From NCBI GenBank assembly GCA_934180065.1, contig CAKPRA010000006.1:5952-69951 (forward strand): a DNA stretch of 64,000 nt, given 5' to 3'. This stretch comes from an uncultured Clostridia bacterium (GTDB lineage: Bacteria; Bacillota; Clostridia; TANB77; CAG-508). The translations under genes and the position numbers were made by a program. This document shows, in pieces, positions 9,498 through 17,599 of the stretch. A model generated the notes under the pieces. The model saw nothing but the letters and a program-made list of their open reading frames with translations. It was not told where the DNA came from and did not search any database. How positions within the stretch are numbered: the first letter of the stretch is position 1; each line of letters starts with the position of its first letter.

Positions 9498-9572
9498 GAA
9501 TAATTAGAAGGTCAGGCACAGAAGAAAATTATAAACATATATTTAAATATAAGAAAAAATGGAGGTATATGT

Positions 9573-10220
9573 ATGCTAGTACTTTCTATCTCAGGATTTT
9601 TAACATTTTTAAAGACGTCACTTTTTGTGATTGGATATATATCTAAAAATAGTTTATTCCCAGAGCCTTTGGGTTCAGAAGAAGAGAAAATGTACTTACA
9701 AAAGATGGAAAATGGAGATAAAGAAGCTAGAGCTATTTTAATAGAAAAAAATCTTAGACTAGTGGCACATGTTTGTAAAAAGTATTCTAATAATAATGCA
9801 GATTTAGATGACCTAATTTCAATTGGAACTATAGGTCTAATAAAGGGAATTGATAGTTTTGATTATAAGAAGGGTGTAAGACTTGCAACTTATGTTTCAA
9901 GATGTATTGATAATGAAATATTAATGTATTTTAGAAGTACTAAGAAATTAAGTGCCGAGGTATATTTAGAAGATACAATAGGAAAAGATAAAGATGATAA
10001 TACAGTTAGTCTTCAAGAAGTTTTGGAAAATAATGAAAGAAGTATTGAAGATGAGGTTGATTTAAAATTTAAAATTAAGAAATTATATAAGAAAATGAAG
10101 GAAATCTTAAAAGAGCGAGAATTTGGTATAATAACAATGAGGTTTGGCTTAGATGGTAAAAAGCCAAGAACACAAGATCAGATTGCAAAAATGCTTGGAA
10201 TATCACGTTCATATGTATAG
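9573..10220 (+). CDS. sigK: RNA polymerase sporulation sigma factor SigK, N-terminal part (interrupted)
   Basis: 215 codons ending at an early UAG. The N-terminal hydrophobic stretch (residues 1-22) matches the pro-sequence cleaved from pro-SigK. The sequence then follows sigma regions 2-4: LFPEPLGSEEEK, NLRLVAHVCKKY, DLISIGTIGLIKGIDSFD, RLATYVSRCIDNEILMYFR, and the region 4.2 start ITMRFGLDGKKPRTQDQIAKMLGISRSYV. The protein stops in the helix-turn-helix, exactly where homologues continue SRIEKRA. The missing 18 codons are at 12942-12998, and removing the intervening 2,724 bp restores an intact 233-aa SigK. Known SigK controls late mother-cell genes (coat, germination). The start follows GGAGGTATATGT. 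Confidence 0.95.
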   Translation: MLVLSISGFLTFLKTSLFVIGYISKNSLFPEPLGSEEEKMYLQKMENGDKEARAILIEKNLRLVAHVCKKYSNNNADLDDLISIGTIGLIKGIDSFDYKKGVRLATYVSRCIDNEILMYFRSTKKLSAEVYLEDTIGKDKDDNTVSLQEVLENNERSIEDEVDLKFKIKKLYKKMKEILKEREFGIITMRFGLDGKKPRTQDQIAKMLGISRSYV

Positions 10221-10238
10221 AAACGTTTATATGACTAA
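10196..10238. other. attL-like junction of the sigK intervening element
   Basis: The shared core TATGTAT is at 10212-10218. To its left is sigK coding sequence. To its right, 10217-10238 is one 22-bp half site that is inverted-repeated at 12917-12938, with 19 of 22 positions identical. The likely crossover dinucleotide is the GT at 10215-10216. Confidence 0.85.
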
Positions 10239-10254
10239 ATAATTATATAAAAAA

Positions 10255-10712
10255 TTACTATTTACAGTGGATTAATAACTACCGCATATGTATATATTTA
10301 AATGTTTTGCTACTGATTGCACAAAAAGTAGTGCGAGATTGGTAGTACACAATTGTTTCGTTAATATTTATTGCTATAGATTTTTAAATAAGCCAGACAT
10401 GTGAATATATATATTAAAAATTCGTTCCTTGCTGGTCGCCAATACAAAGTAGTGTGAAATCTGTAGTGCCCTCGTTTGAGTTTTGATAAATGAGAGATTT
10501 TTCTAAAAGCTCCCAAGCTGCGCGTCACTTTATTTTAATATATATATTCACATGTCTTACTCTACTAAATTGAATGGGTAATTAATTTAATAATATTGTG
10601 GATTTTGCATTAATTGTACATTTTTTGTATTTATAAAAATTTGCAAATTTTAAATATTCTATTTAAATATATACATATGCGGTAGTTAAAAATATTTTTC
10701 TGTGAATAGTAA
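10255..10712. repeat. Outer inverted-repeat element nested in the skin-like element
   Basis: A 458-bp unit. TTACTATTTACAG at 10255-10267 pairs with CTGTGAATAGTAA at 10700-10712 (one mismatch). A perfect 28-bp arm at 10276-10303 (containing ACCGCATATGTATATATTTA) is inverted at 10661-10688. It encloses the 185-bp inner repeat at 10390-10574. There is no coding capacity, so it would be mobilised in trans if at all. A decayed relative lies at about 13400-13570. Confidence 0.85.
10390..10574. repeat. Inverted-repeat element, copy 2 (inner)
   Basis: Left arm GACATGTGAATATATATATT from 10396; right arm complementary, ending CATGTC at 10556. It shares GCTGGTCGCC, TACAAAGTAGTGTGA, GTAGTGCCCTCG and AGCTCCCAAGCTGCGCGTCAC with copy 1. 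Compared with copy 1, two positions in one arm change together with their partners in the other arm, so base pairing is kept. Confidence 0.88.
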
Positions 10713-10719
10713 CTAAAAA

Positions 10720-11178
10720 CTATTTGTTTAGTAAATAAATCGAAAGATTTAGATATGATGCAAATAAAGTCCATAATAAGTATGGAATTTGAATCAATCC
10801 AGATAATTTGCTCTTTCTAAAAAATTTAATAATCATGATAATTACTAAAATATCAAGTAATAAAATCCATAAAAAAGAGAAAAATCTCAATTTAAAAGTG
10901 AAGAATAATATTGACCAAAAGGCGTTTACAAATAATTGAGTATAATATATTTTATTTATGTCTGATGAAACTAGAGAATTAGTTTTTAATATACCATAAG
11001 ATACTCCCATTAAAATGTATAAAATGGTCCAAACAATTGGAAATGCTATACTTGGTGGTGAAAGGGGTGGTTTTTCTAAATTATTATAATCAATAGATTT
11101 TGATATTAAAATTCCTACAATTCCCCCTATTATTACAGGAATTAATATAGATTTGGCGAATACTTTAATTTTTGACAT
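10720..11178 (-). CDS. tspO: TspO/MBR family membrane protein
   Basis: 152 aa with five predicted transmembrane segments, the usual TspO topology. Family motifs include KPPLSPPSIAFPIVWTILYILMG (written here in part: PPLSPPSIAFPIVWTI) and LFVNAFWSILFF between helices 2 and 3. TspO proteins bind tetrapyrroles and related hydrophobic ligands. It lies inside the sigK intervening element on the same strand as the recombinase, 16 bp after it, and so is cargo that would be lost from the mother-cell chromosome on excision. The start follows GGAGGGTCT. Confidence 0.85.
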   Translation of the reverse strand: MSKIKVFAKSILIPVIIGGIVGILISKSIDYNNLEKPPLSPPSIAFPIVWTILYILMGVSYGILKTNSLVSSDINKIYYTQLFVNAFWSILFFTFKLRFFSFLWILLLDILVIIMIIKFFRKSKLSGLIQIPYLLWTLFASYLNLSIYLLNK

Positions 11179-11194
11179 AGACCCTCCTTTATAT

Positions 11195-12761
11195 TTAGTT
11201 TATTGATTTAAATTTTAAATATACGTATAATTTCTTTGTTTTATCTATTTCAATTTTATCAATAAAATCTGTTAATATTTCTTTTGTTATTGTAAAATTA
11301 TCCTGCAACTTTAATTTTATGATTTCTAGAATGTTAGATGGATTTATATTATCTTTAAAGTTTTTTAATTTAACAATTTCTTTTTTTAAATAAGATTGAT
11401 GCTCTTTTTTTGAATTGTAAATTCTTTTGAAATCTTCTGATGAAATGATGTTATTAATTTTATCATTATATAGTTTGTCAATTGTAACTGTGATTTTTGA
11501 GAGCTCTGTTGTATAAGAATTTATTTTTAAATTAATTTGATTTTGCTCTATTTTATTAGTGTATGTTTTTATTAAATTTTCAAAATTGTTTTTATTGTAA
11601 GATTTTTTTATTAAATCAGATATAATGCTTATTATTGATGATTCAACATAATCCATTCTAATAGAATGGGGAGTGCAATATCCAAGTTTTCCATTGGAAA
11701 TATGTGTTCTACATCTAAAGTAGTATTTGGTTCCATTTGCTAAATGTCTTGAGGAACAACTCATTTTTTTTCCGCACTCATGACAGTATACTAATCCCTT
11801 TAATAAGTAATCATGAGATTTGGTTCGTGTTTGCTTTCTTAAATTTAGCATTTCATTTGCCTTTTGAAATGTATTGTTATCAATAATTGGTTCGTGAGTA
11901 TTTTTCACGATTTTCCATTCTTTTTCTGGTAACCTAATGCTTTTTTTAGATTTATAATTTATTTTTCGAACTCTTCCTTGGACCATATTTCCAATGTAAA
12001 CTTCATTTAGTATGATTTCTCTTATTCTGGAGTCAGACCACATATTACTGATTTTGGCTACTTTCAGACCTTTAGAAAGTGCATATTGAGAGGGAGTAGG
12101 GATTTTATTTTCATTTAATATATTAGCAATATTTCTACATGAATATCCGTAAACTGGCTTGATAAAAGATTTGCTTTACTATTGGTTTAGCTTCTTTATC
12201 TATAAATAATTTATTTGGAATTTTTTTATTTAGTTTGTAACCAAAAGGAGCTTTACCTCCAATAAAAAGCCCTAAATCTTGTTTGTTGTGTTTTACGCTT
12301 TTGATTTTATTAGAAATATCTTTTGCGTACATATCATTAAATACAGCTCTAAATGGGGTAATATCATTATTTGAGTTATCAGATTCTGTATCGATTCCAT
12401 CTAAAAGGGCAATATATCTTACTTTGTGCTCTGGAAAGAATTTTTCAAGATAGTATCCAGTGAGAATATAATCACGACCTAATCGAGATAAATCTTTTGT
12501 AATTATCATATTAATTTTCTTTTGAGAGATATCCTTTATTAAGTTTTTAAAACTAGGTCTATCAAATGTAGTTCCACTTATTCCATCATCAATATATTCA
12601 TTATAAACTGTCAGATTGTAGTCATCTGTAAATGTTTTTAAAAGAGCTCTTTGATTTGAAATGCTTTCTGATTCGCCAGGTTTTAAATCTTCTTTTGATA
12701 ATCTGATATATAATGCAACTTTATAGTATTCGGGATTAGTAATATTAAAAAGATTATTCAT
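11195..12761 (-). pseudogene. Large serine recombinase of the skin-like element (SpoIVCA-like), frameshifted
   Basis: The N-terminal half (12761 down to about 12160) has the resolvase catalytic domain: VALYIRLSKEDLK with the catalytic Ser, DDGISGTTFDRPSF, ITKDLSRLGRDYI. The C-terminal half (to 11195) has the recombinase domain (PTPSQYALSKGLKVAKISN), zinc-ribbon LVYCHECGKKMSC, and a coiled coil. The halves are joined by one frame change near 12158: IFYQAS continues in the other frame as GYSCRNIANILNENKIP. Removing one base there would give a continuous protein of about 525 aa. Expected role: excising the element to rebuild sigK. The lesion may be real, which would block excision unless another recombinase acts, or it may be a sequence error. 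Confidence 0.88.
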
Positions 12762-12876
12762 TTTTTAAAGTAAATCCTATTGAGTTTAATTCGGTTTCTA
12801 TAAAGTTTGCACATATTTTATCAATTATATTTTCAATAGATTCTTTTGTGTTATTATAAATTAAAATATAGTCCAT
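12754..12876 (-). CDS. Small protein (40 aa) upstream of skin recombinase
   Basis: Starts MDYILIYNNTKESIENIIDK. The ATG at 12876 was chosen because AGGAGG lies four bases upstream; the longer open frame runs across the attachment site and has no better start. Its stop overlaps the recombinase start by 8 bp (ATGAATAA), so the two are translationally coupled. No family recognised. By position it could be a recombination directionality factor or regulator of the recombinase, which is inference only. Confidence 0.6.
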   Translation of the reverse strand: MDYILIYNNTKESIENIIDKICANFIETELNSIGFTLKNE

Positions 12877-12916
12877 ATAGCCTCCTATTGAAGTATATTC
12901 ACTATAGATTTTTTTA

Positions 12917-12962
12917 TTAGTCATAAAAATGTTTTTATGTATCGAGAATTGAAACCAAAGCA
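12917..12962. other. attR-like junction of the sigK intervening element
   Basis: The core TATGTAT is at 12936-12942, preceded by the 22-bp half site 12917-12938 (the inverted counterpart of 10217-10238) and followed directly by sigK codons TCG AGA ATT GAA. The GT at 12939-12940 corresponds to the crossover dinucleotide at attL. Confidence 0.85.
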
Positions 12963-12998
12963 ATTGGAAAACTTTCTAAAGAGTTTTATGAAGAATAA
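12942..12998 (+). CDS. sigK: SigK C-terminal segment (exon-like remainder)
   Basis: Eighteen codons and a UAA encoding SRIETKAIGKLSKEFYEE, matching the end of sigma region 4.2 (SRIEKRAL...EFY in known SigK). There is no start codon or ribosome binding site, so it is expressed only after excision joins it to 9573-10217. The reading frame is continuous across the shared core: TCA TAT GTA | TCG AGA ATT. Confidence 0.92.
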   Translation, partial: SRIETKAIGKLSKEFYEE

Positions 12999-13132
12999 TT
13001 TGCTAAAGAGCAGTATAATAGTATGTGAATTAGCACAAACAAAGACTAGGACTTAAAATGTTTTAAACAGAGCAAATGCTGTTAATGTCCGCTTTGTTTT
13101 TAATTTTATTTTGAAGATTTGAAGAAAATAAG

Positions 13133-13168
13133 AAGAAAGCAACTATATTTACAAATAGTTGCTTTCTT
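13133..13168. terminator. Bidirectional terminator between sigK tail and tRNA-Glu
   Basis: Perfect inverted repeat AAGAAAGCAACTA / TAGTTGCTTTCTT with a 10-base loop, followed by A/T-rich sequence on both sides; it serves convergent sigK (+) and tRNA-Glu (-). Confidence 0.75.
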
Positions 13169-13182
13169 AAATATTATAAATT

Positions 13183-13257
13183 TGGTGACCCCTACGGGAA
13201 TCGAACCCATGATTCGGCCTTGAGAGGGCCGCGTCTTAACCGCTTGACCAAGGGGCC
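13183..13257 (-). tRNA. tRNA-Glu (anticodon CTC)
   Basis: Folds as a 75-nt cloverleaf on the minus strand with encoded CCA: acceptor GGCCCCT/AGGGGTC, anticodon stem CGGCC/GGCCG with loop CTCTCAA, and GGTTCGATTCC in the T arm. The anticodon CTC reads GAG. Confidence 0.93.
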
Positions 13258-13399
13258 ATAAATTGAATACTTAATATTTATAACATAAATAAATAGGATA
13301 GTCAAGAATTTTGAAAAAAATGTTGAAAATATAATATAAAGAATATATAATGAGAAAAGATTTTTATACGGGTGTTAATATTTATAGATTTATAATTAT

Positions 13400-13570
13400 T
13401 AACAATTGCCGCATATGTATATATTTAAAAGTTTTGCCAAAACTGAGAATATTGTATATAGGTTTTTGGTTATTTAAATATGCCGTATATATTAAAAATT
13501 CATTCCTTACTGGTTGCTTGTACAAAGTAGAGCGAAAGTGGTAGTTAAAAATGAATGACTGTGAATATTA
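13400..13570. repeat. Decayed copy of the nested inverted-repeat element
   Basis: Left end GCCGCATATGTATATATTTA at about 13409-13428 matches the outer element at 10281-10300. The middle (TATATTAAAAATTCATTCCT, TACTGGTTGCTTGTACAAAG) is a degraded inner repeat. The right end GTGGTAGTTAAAAAT with CTGTGAATATTAA matches 10680-10712. Internal deletions have removed most of the inner unit. The rest of the 13258-13613 gap holds no gene I can support; an open frame here is just repeat sequence. Confidence 0.75.
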
Positions 13571-13613
13571 ATATATGGTTAAGAAAGTTTAATAAAGCAA
13601 AGGATAAATTAGC

Positions 13614-15035
13614 ATGAAAAAAGTAAAGAAAAATAAATTAACAGTTTCTCAAATATTAGTTTTAGGTGTACTTGGGAGTATTTTAATTGGAAGTATTTTG
13701 TTAAGATTACCAATTAGTAATGTGGAGGGAAAAAGTATTGGATTTGTAGATAGTTTATTTACTGCAACTTCCGCTGTTTGTGTAACTGGACTTAATACAA
13801 TAGTTCCTGCTGATCAATTTTCAATTTTTGGAAAAGTCGTGTTAATGTGTTTAATAGAAATTGGTGGAATTGGATTCATGAGTTTTATAGCATTAATATT
13901 AATGATTATGAGGAAAAAAATTAATTTATCAGAGCAGATTTTAATTAAAGAATCATTAAATCAAAATAATGAAAATGGTATAATAAAACTTATAAAGAAG
14001 ATTTTTTTATATATTATAGTTGTTGAGTTTATAGGAGCAATTTTATTATCAATAAGATTTATACCAGAATATGGATTAAAAACAGGAATTTTCTATTCAA
14101 TATTCCATTCAATATCTGCGGTTTGTAATGCTGGGTTTGATATATTAGGAAGCACTAGTCTTATAAAATATCAAAATGATGCTTTAGTTTCAATTGTTGT
14201 TATGTTATTAATAATTATAGGAGGTCTTGGGTATACTGTTTGGAATGATATAATTTTAGCAGTAAAAAAGATATTTAAAAGAAAAAGTAAATTGGGTAAA
14301 ATATTTAGTGAATTAACAGTACATACAAAAATTGTTTTGATTACAACTTTAATTTTGATAGTATCAGGGGCAATATTTACATTTTTATTGGAAAAAGATA
14401 ATTCTAATATAATGAAAGATGATAATATAGGAACAAAGATTTTGAAGTCTTGTTTTTATTCTGTAACATTAAGAACAGCAGGATTTGAAACAGTTGATAC
14501 AACAAATCTTACAACTGCAAGTAAGTTTATATCAATATTTTATATGTTTATTGGAGGATCGCCTGGAAGTACAGCAGGTGGAATAAAAACAACAACATTT
14601 GCAATTTTAATATTTATGGTAATAGGATATTTAAAAGGTTATGAAAATACTGTAATGCATAAGAGGACAATTTCACAGAAAATCTTAAAAAGAGCAATTG
14701 TTATTTTTGCGGTTAGTATAATATTTGTAATGACGGCAATTATAAGTTTAACTATTACAGAAGACCTTTATCAAGAGCAACAATCAGCAATGAACCAATT
14801 GAATAATACAAAATTCGGATTTATGGATATAATATATGAAGTTTTTTCTGCATATGCAACTGTGGGGGTTACTTTAGGAATAACTCCAAAATTAAGTGTA
14901 ATTGGAAAAATAATCATAATGTTATTAATGTTTGTTGGTAGAGTGGGTCCAATCACGATATCATATGCAGTGCTGAAAAAGAGCAATGCACAAAAGAAAT
15001 TTAATTATCCAGAATGTGATATACTGGTAGGATAG
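13614..15035 (+). CDS. ktrB: TrkH/KtrB-family potassium transporter membrane subunit
   Basis: 473-aa polytopic membrane protein with the repeated membrane-pore-membrane units of the Trk/Ktr/HKT superfamily. Pore-loop signatures are visible (FTATSAVCVTGLNT, HSISAVCNAGFDI, SVTLRTAGFETVD, and the C-terminal YATVGVTLG), plus GGSPGSTAGGIKTTT. The adjacent gene, 9 bp downstream, encodes the regulatory NAD/ATP-binding subunit, so together they form a K+ (possibly K+/Na+) uptake system. No c-di-AMP riboswitch is visible upstream; that space is occupied by repeat remnants. Confidence 0.92.
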   Translation: MKKVKKNKLTVSQILVLGVLGSILIGSILLRLPISNVEGKSIGFVDSLFTATSAVCVTGLNTIVPADQFSIFGKVVLMCLIEIGGIGFMSFIALILMIMRKKINLSEQILIKESLNQNNENGIIKLIKKIFLYIIVVEFIGAILLSIRFIPEYGLKTGIFYSIFHSISAVCNAGFDILGSTSLIKYQNDALVSIVVMLLIIIGGLGYTVWNDIILAVKKIFKRKSKLGKIFSELTVHTKIVLITTLILIVSGAIFTFLLEKDNSNIMKDDNIGTKILKSCFYSVTLRTAGFETVDTTNLTTASKFISIFYMFIGGSPGSTAGGIKTTTFAILIFMVIGYLKGYENTVMHKRTISQKILKRAIVIFAVSIIFVMTAIISLTITEDLYQEQQSAMNQLNNTKFGFMDIIYEVFSAYATVGVTLGITPKLSVIGKIIIMLLMFVGRVGPITISYAVLKKSNAQKKFNYPECDILVG

Positions 15036-15044
15036 GAGATAATA

Positions 15045-15686
15045 ATGAGAAAATTAAATATATTGGTAATAGGATTAAATACATTTGGACAAAGTATAGT
15101 AAAACAATTATACGAATATAATTGCGATGTACTTGCTGTTGATAAAGATATTGAGAGAGTAGAAGAAGTTGTTGATTTCGCTACAGAAGCAATTCAGTTA
15201 GATATTAAAGATTCCACGGATTTGAAAAGATTGCCACTAGAAAATTTTGATGTAGCAGTTGTTGCAATGCAAGATTTAGGTTCAAGTATAATGGCATCAA
15301 TGTTTTGTTTAGATGCTGGGATTAAGAAAATTATTGCAAGATCTACAAGTAATCTTCATAAAAAAATATTAGAAAAAATAGGTGTTAATACAATTGTTTC
15401 TCCTGATAAAGATATGGGAATAAGATTAGCAAAAGGTATAATGGATATAAATGTAATGGAAGCAATTAATATTTCAGATAATTATGACATTGTTGAAATA
15501 AAAGCTAGAGATAAATGGATAGGAAAAACATTGAGGGACTTAAAGTTTAGAAATAATTTTGGAATGAATGTATTATTGGTAAAAAAAGAAAATACGAAAT
15601 TAGAAATCTCTCCAAATGGGGATTATAAAATTGAGCCTAATGATAGATTAGTTGTTATAGATGATAAAAATACAGGGGAAGAATAA
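15045..15686 (+). CDS. ktrA: KtrA/TrkA-family potassium uptake regulatory subunit
   Basis: 213 aa. The N-terminal RCK_N Rossmann domain starts LNILVIGLNTFGQSIVKQL (the glycine pattern is slightly altered, GLNTFG) and is followed by DVLAVDKDIERVEE. A C-terminal TrkA_C domain (DIVEIKARDKWIGKTLRDL) may bind c-di-AMP in homologues. It forms a cytosolic ring that gates KtrB. The ATG has a GGAGATAAT ribosome binding site, and it is in an operon with the preceding gene. Confidence 0.93.
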   Translation: MRKLNILVIGLNTFGQSIVKQLYEYNCDVLAVDKDIERVEEVVDFATEAIQLDIKDSTDLKRLPLENFDVAVVAMQDLGSSIMASMFCLDAGIKKIIARSTSNLHKKILEKIGVNTIVSPDKDMGIRLAKGIMDINVMEAINISDNYDIVEIKARDKWIGKTLRDLKFRNNFGMNVLLVKKENTKLEISPNGDYKIEPNDRLVVIDDKNTGEE

Positions 15687-15690
15687 TAAA

Positions 15691-15724
15691 AGGACTTTAA
15701 AATTTTTGATAAATTTTAAAGTCC
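15691..15724. terminator. Bidirectional terminator between ktrA and glmS
   Basis: AGGACTTTAAAATTT / AAATTTTAAAGTCC stem with a short loop and a T-rich tail; it serves the convergent ktrA (+) and glmS (-). Confidence 0.8.
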
Positions 15725-15730
15725 ATATTT

Positions 15731-17572
15731 TTATTCTACGGTTACGGATTTAGCTAAGTTTCTAGGTTTGTCAACATCTAATCCTTTCTCTTTTGATATA
15801 TAATAAGCAAGTAGTTGCAATGGTATAACAGATAGAATTGGTGCAATAAGAGGATTTGTTTTTTCAATTGTTATAACATTGTCAAATTCTGAATTTGATA
15901 AATCTAAATTAGTTATAATAAAAGTTTTTGCTCCACGAGTTATTACTTCTTGAATATTGCTAATAGACTTTTCTACTAGTTTTTCGTCAGTTAATATACT
16001 AATAACGGTTATTCCTTTTTCTATTAATGCTATTGGGCCATGTTTTAGCTCTCCAGATGCATATGCCTCAGAATGTATATATGATATTTCTTTTAATTTT
16101 AGAGAACCTTCTAAGGCAACATTATAATCAGTTCCTCTTCCAATAAAGAATATATCTTTTTCATTATGTATTTTCTTTGCAAAAGACTTTACAGATTCAG
16201 CTGTTTTTAGAGATGTTTCTATTTTGGCAGGTAAATCTAAGATATCTTTCTTTAGATTTTCTAAGGTTTCTGTATCTGTACTTTCTAATATTTCAGCTAA
16301 GTAAATTGCTAAAATTCCTAATAATACAACTTGTGATGTATATGCCTTTGTTGATGCAACAGCTATTTCCGGTCCAGCATGTGTATAAACAGTGTAATCA
16401 GCTTCTCTGGTTATAGAGCTTCCTATAACATTTGAAACTGCAAGAGTTTTTGCTCCGTTATTTTTGCATAATTTTAAAGCTGCAATTGTATCTGCAGTTT
16501 CACCAGACTGACTAATAAAAATACATAAAGTTTTTTCATTTACAATAGGATTTCTATATCTGAACTCTGAAGCAACATCTACTTCAACAGGAATATGACA
16601 TAGATTTTCTATAAATTTTTTACCTGTTAATCCAGCATGCATAGCTGTTCCACAAGCTACAATATAAATTCTGCTTATAGTTTCTAGATAATCTTTTGAA
16701 ATATCTATATCACTAAAATCAGTTTTCTCGTTTAACTTCAATCTTGAACCGATAGTTTCTCTTATTGCATTTGGTTGTTCATAAATTTCCTTTAACATAT
16801 AATCATCATAGCCATTTTTTTCTGCTGCTGATGCTGCCCATTCTATATTTTTAATTTCCTTATTATGCTCTATTAAATTTGAATCATAGAATTTAATCAT
16901 ATCTTTTTTGATAAGTGCATATTCATAGTCATCTAAAAGATAAAAATCTCTAGTATATTCTAGTAAAGCTGGGATATCTGATGCAATATGATATGATTCT
17001 GTGCTTTTTCCAATGACTAAAGGACTATCTTTTCTTACAACAATCATTTCATCAGGATATAATGATGATAAAACTTCTATTGCAAAACTTCCTTTTAAAT
17101 CCGCAGTTGCTTTTTGCACAGCTGATAAAAATTTATTATCAGTATTATCAATGTTTTTTGTAAAATAGTAGTGAATAAGGTTTGGAATTACTTCTGTATC
17201 TGTTTGTGATAAAAATTTGTATCCATTATCAGATAAAAATTTTCTCAAATCACTATAATTTTCAATAATTCCATTATGAACAACTGCAAATGTTTCGCTA
17301 TTATCCATATGAGGGTGAGAATTTTCTTTTGAAGGTTTTCCATGAGTTGCCCATCTAGTATGAGCAATACCAATTGTTCCAGTTAATTTATCAATTCCTT
17401 TTATATTATTTAAATTTTTTACTCTCCCTTTGTCTTTCATAACACAAATTTTGCCATTTTCGATAGAAGCTATTCCTGCTGAATCATAACCTCTATATTC
17501 TAAGGCTAAAAGACCATTAATTAAAATTGGACAAGCTGTTTTTCCTCCAACATAACCAACAATTCCACACAT
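15731..17572 (-). CDS. glmS: Glutamine-fructose-6-phosphate aminotransferase
   Basis: Makes glucosamine-6-phosphate for cell-wall precursors. The 613-aa protein starts MCGIVGYVGG, where Cys2 becomes the N-terminal nucleophile of the glutaminase domain. The frame stays open 168 bp further upstream, but that sequence is the glmS ribozyme and has no ribosome binding site, so the start at 17572 is chosen (AAAGGATTG upstream). Two SIS sugar-isomerase domains follow (SQSGETADT, GRGTDYNVALEG), and the family C-terminus LAKSVTVE is present. Confidence 0.97.
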   Translation of the reverse strand: MCGIVGYVGGKTACPILINGLLALEYRGYDSAGIASIENGKICVMKDKGRVKNLNNIKGIDKLTGTIGIAHTRWATHGKPSKENSHPHMDNSETFAVVHNGIIENYSDLRKFLSDNGYKFLSQTDTEVIPNLIHYYFTKNIDNTDNKFLSAVQKATADLKGSFAIEVLSSLYPDEMIVVRKDSPLVIGKSTESYHIASDIPALLEYTRDFYLLDDYEYALIKKDMIKFYDSNLIEHNKEIKNIEWAASAAEKNGYDDYMLKEIYEQPNAIRETIGSRLKLNEKTDFSDIDISKDYLETISRIYIVACGTAMHAGLTGKKFIENLCHIPVEVDVASEFRYRNPIVNEKTLCIFISQSGETADTIAALKLCKNNGAKTLAVSNVIGSSITREADYTVYTHAGPEIAVASTKAYTSQVVLLGILAIYLAEILESTDTETLENLKKDILDLPAKIETSLKTAESVKSFAKKIHNEKDIFFIGRGTDYNVALEGSLKLKEISYIHSEAYASGELKHGPIALIEKGITVISILTDEKLVEKSISNIQEVITRGAKTFIITNLDLSNSEFDNVITIEKTNPLIAPILSVIPLQLLAYYISKEKGLDVDKPRNLAKSVTVE

Positions 17573-17599
17573 AAAAATCACAATCCTTTCTTTAGTTAA

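Larger units (their letters stand above)
10217..12940. mobile_element. Skin-like sigK intervening element (2,724 bp)
   Basis: Bounded by TATGTAT cores at 10212-10218 and 12936-12942. It contains, reading inward from the recombinase end, a 40-aa gene, a large serine recombinase (minus strand, frameshifted), a TspO/MBR-family gene and a nested inverted-repeat element. Circularising it would create an attP made of two 22-bp half sites, nearly palindromic around a central GT, which is the layout expected for large serine integrases. Excision would fuse ...GISRSYV to SRIETKAIGKLSKEFYEE. This resembles the skin elements of Bacillus and Clostridioides sigK, but the insertion point is in region 4.2 near the C-terminus instead of the middle of the gene. 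Confidence 0.92.

Noticed and set aside
13350..13544. 64-codon open frame
   Set aside because: Lies wholly within a decayed repeat copy; the sequence is explained by the repeat.
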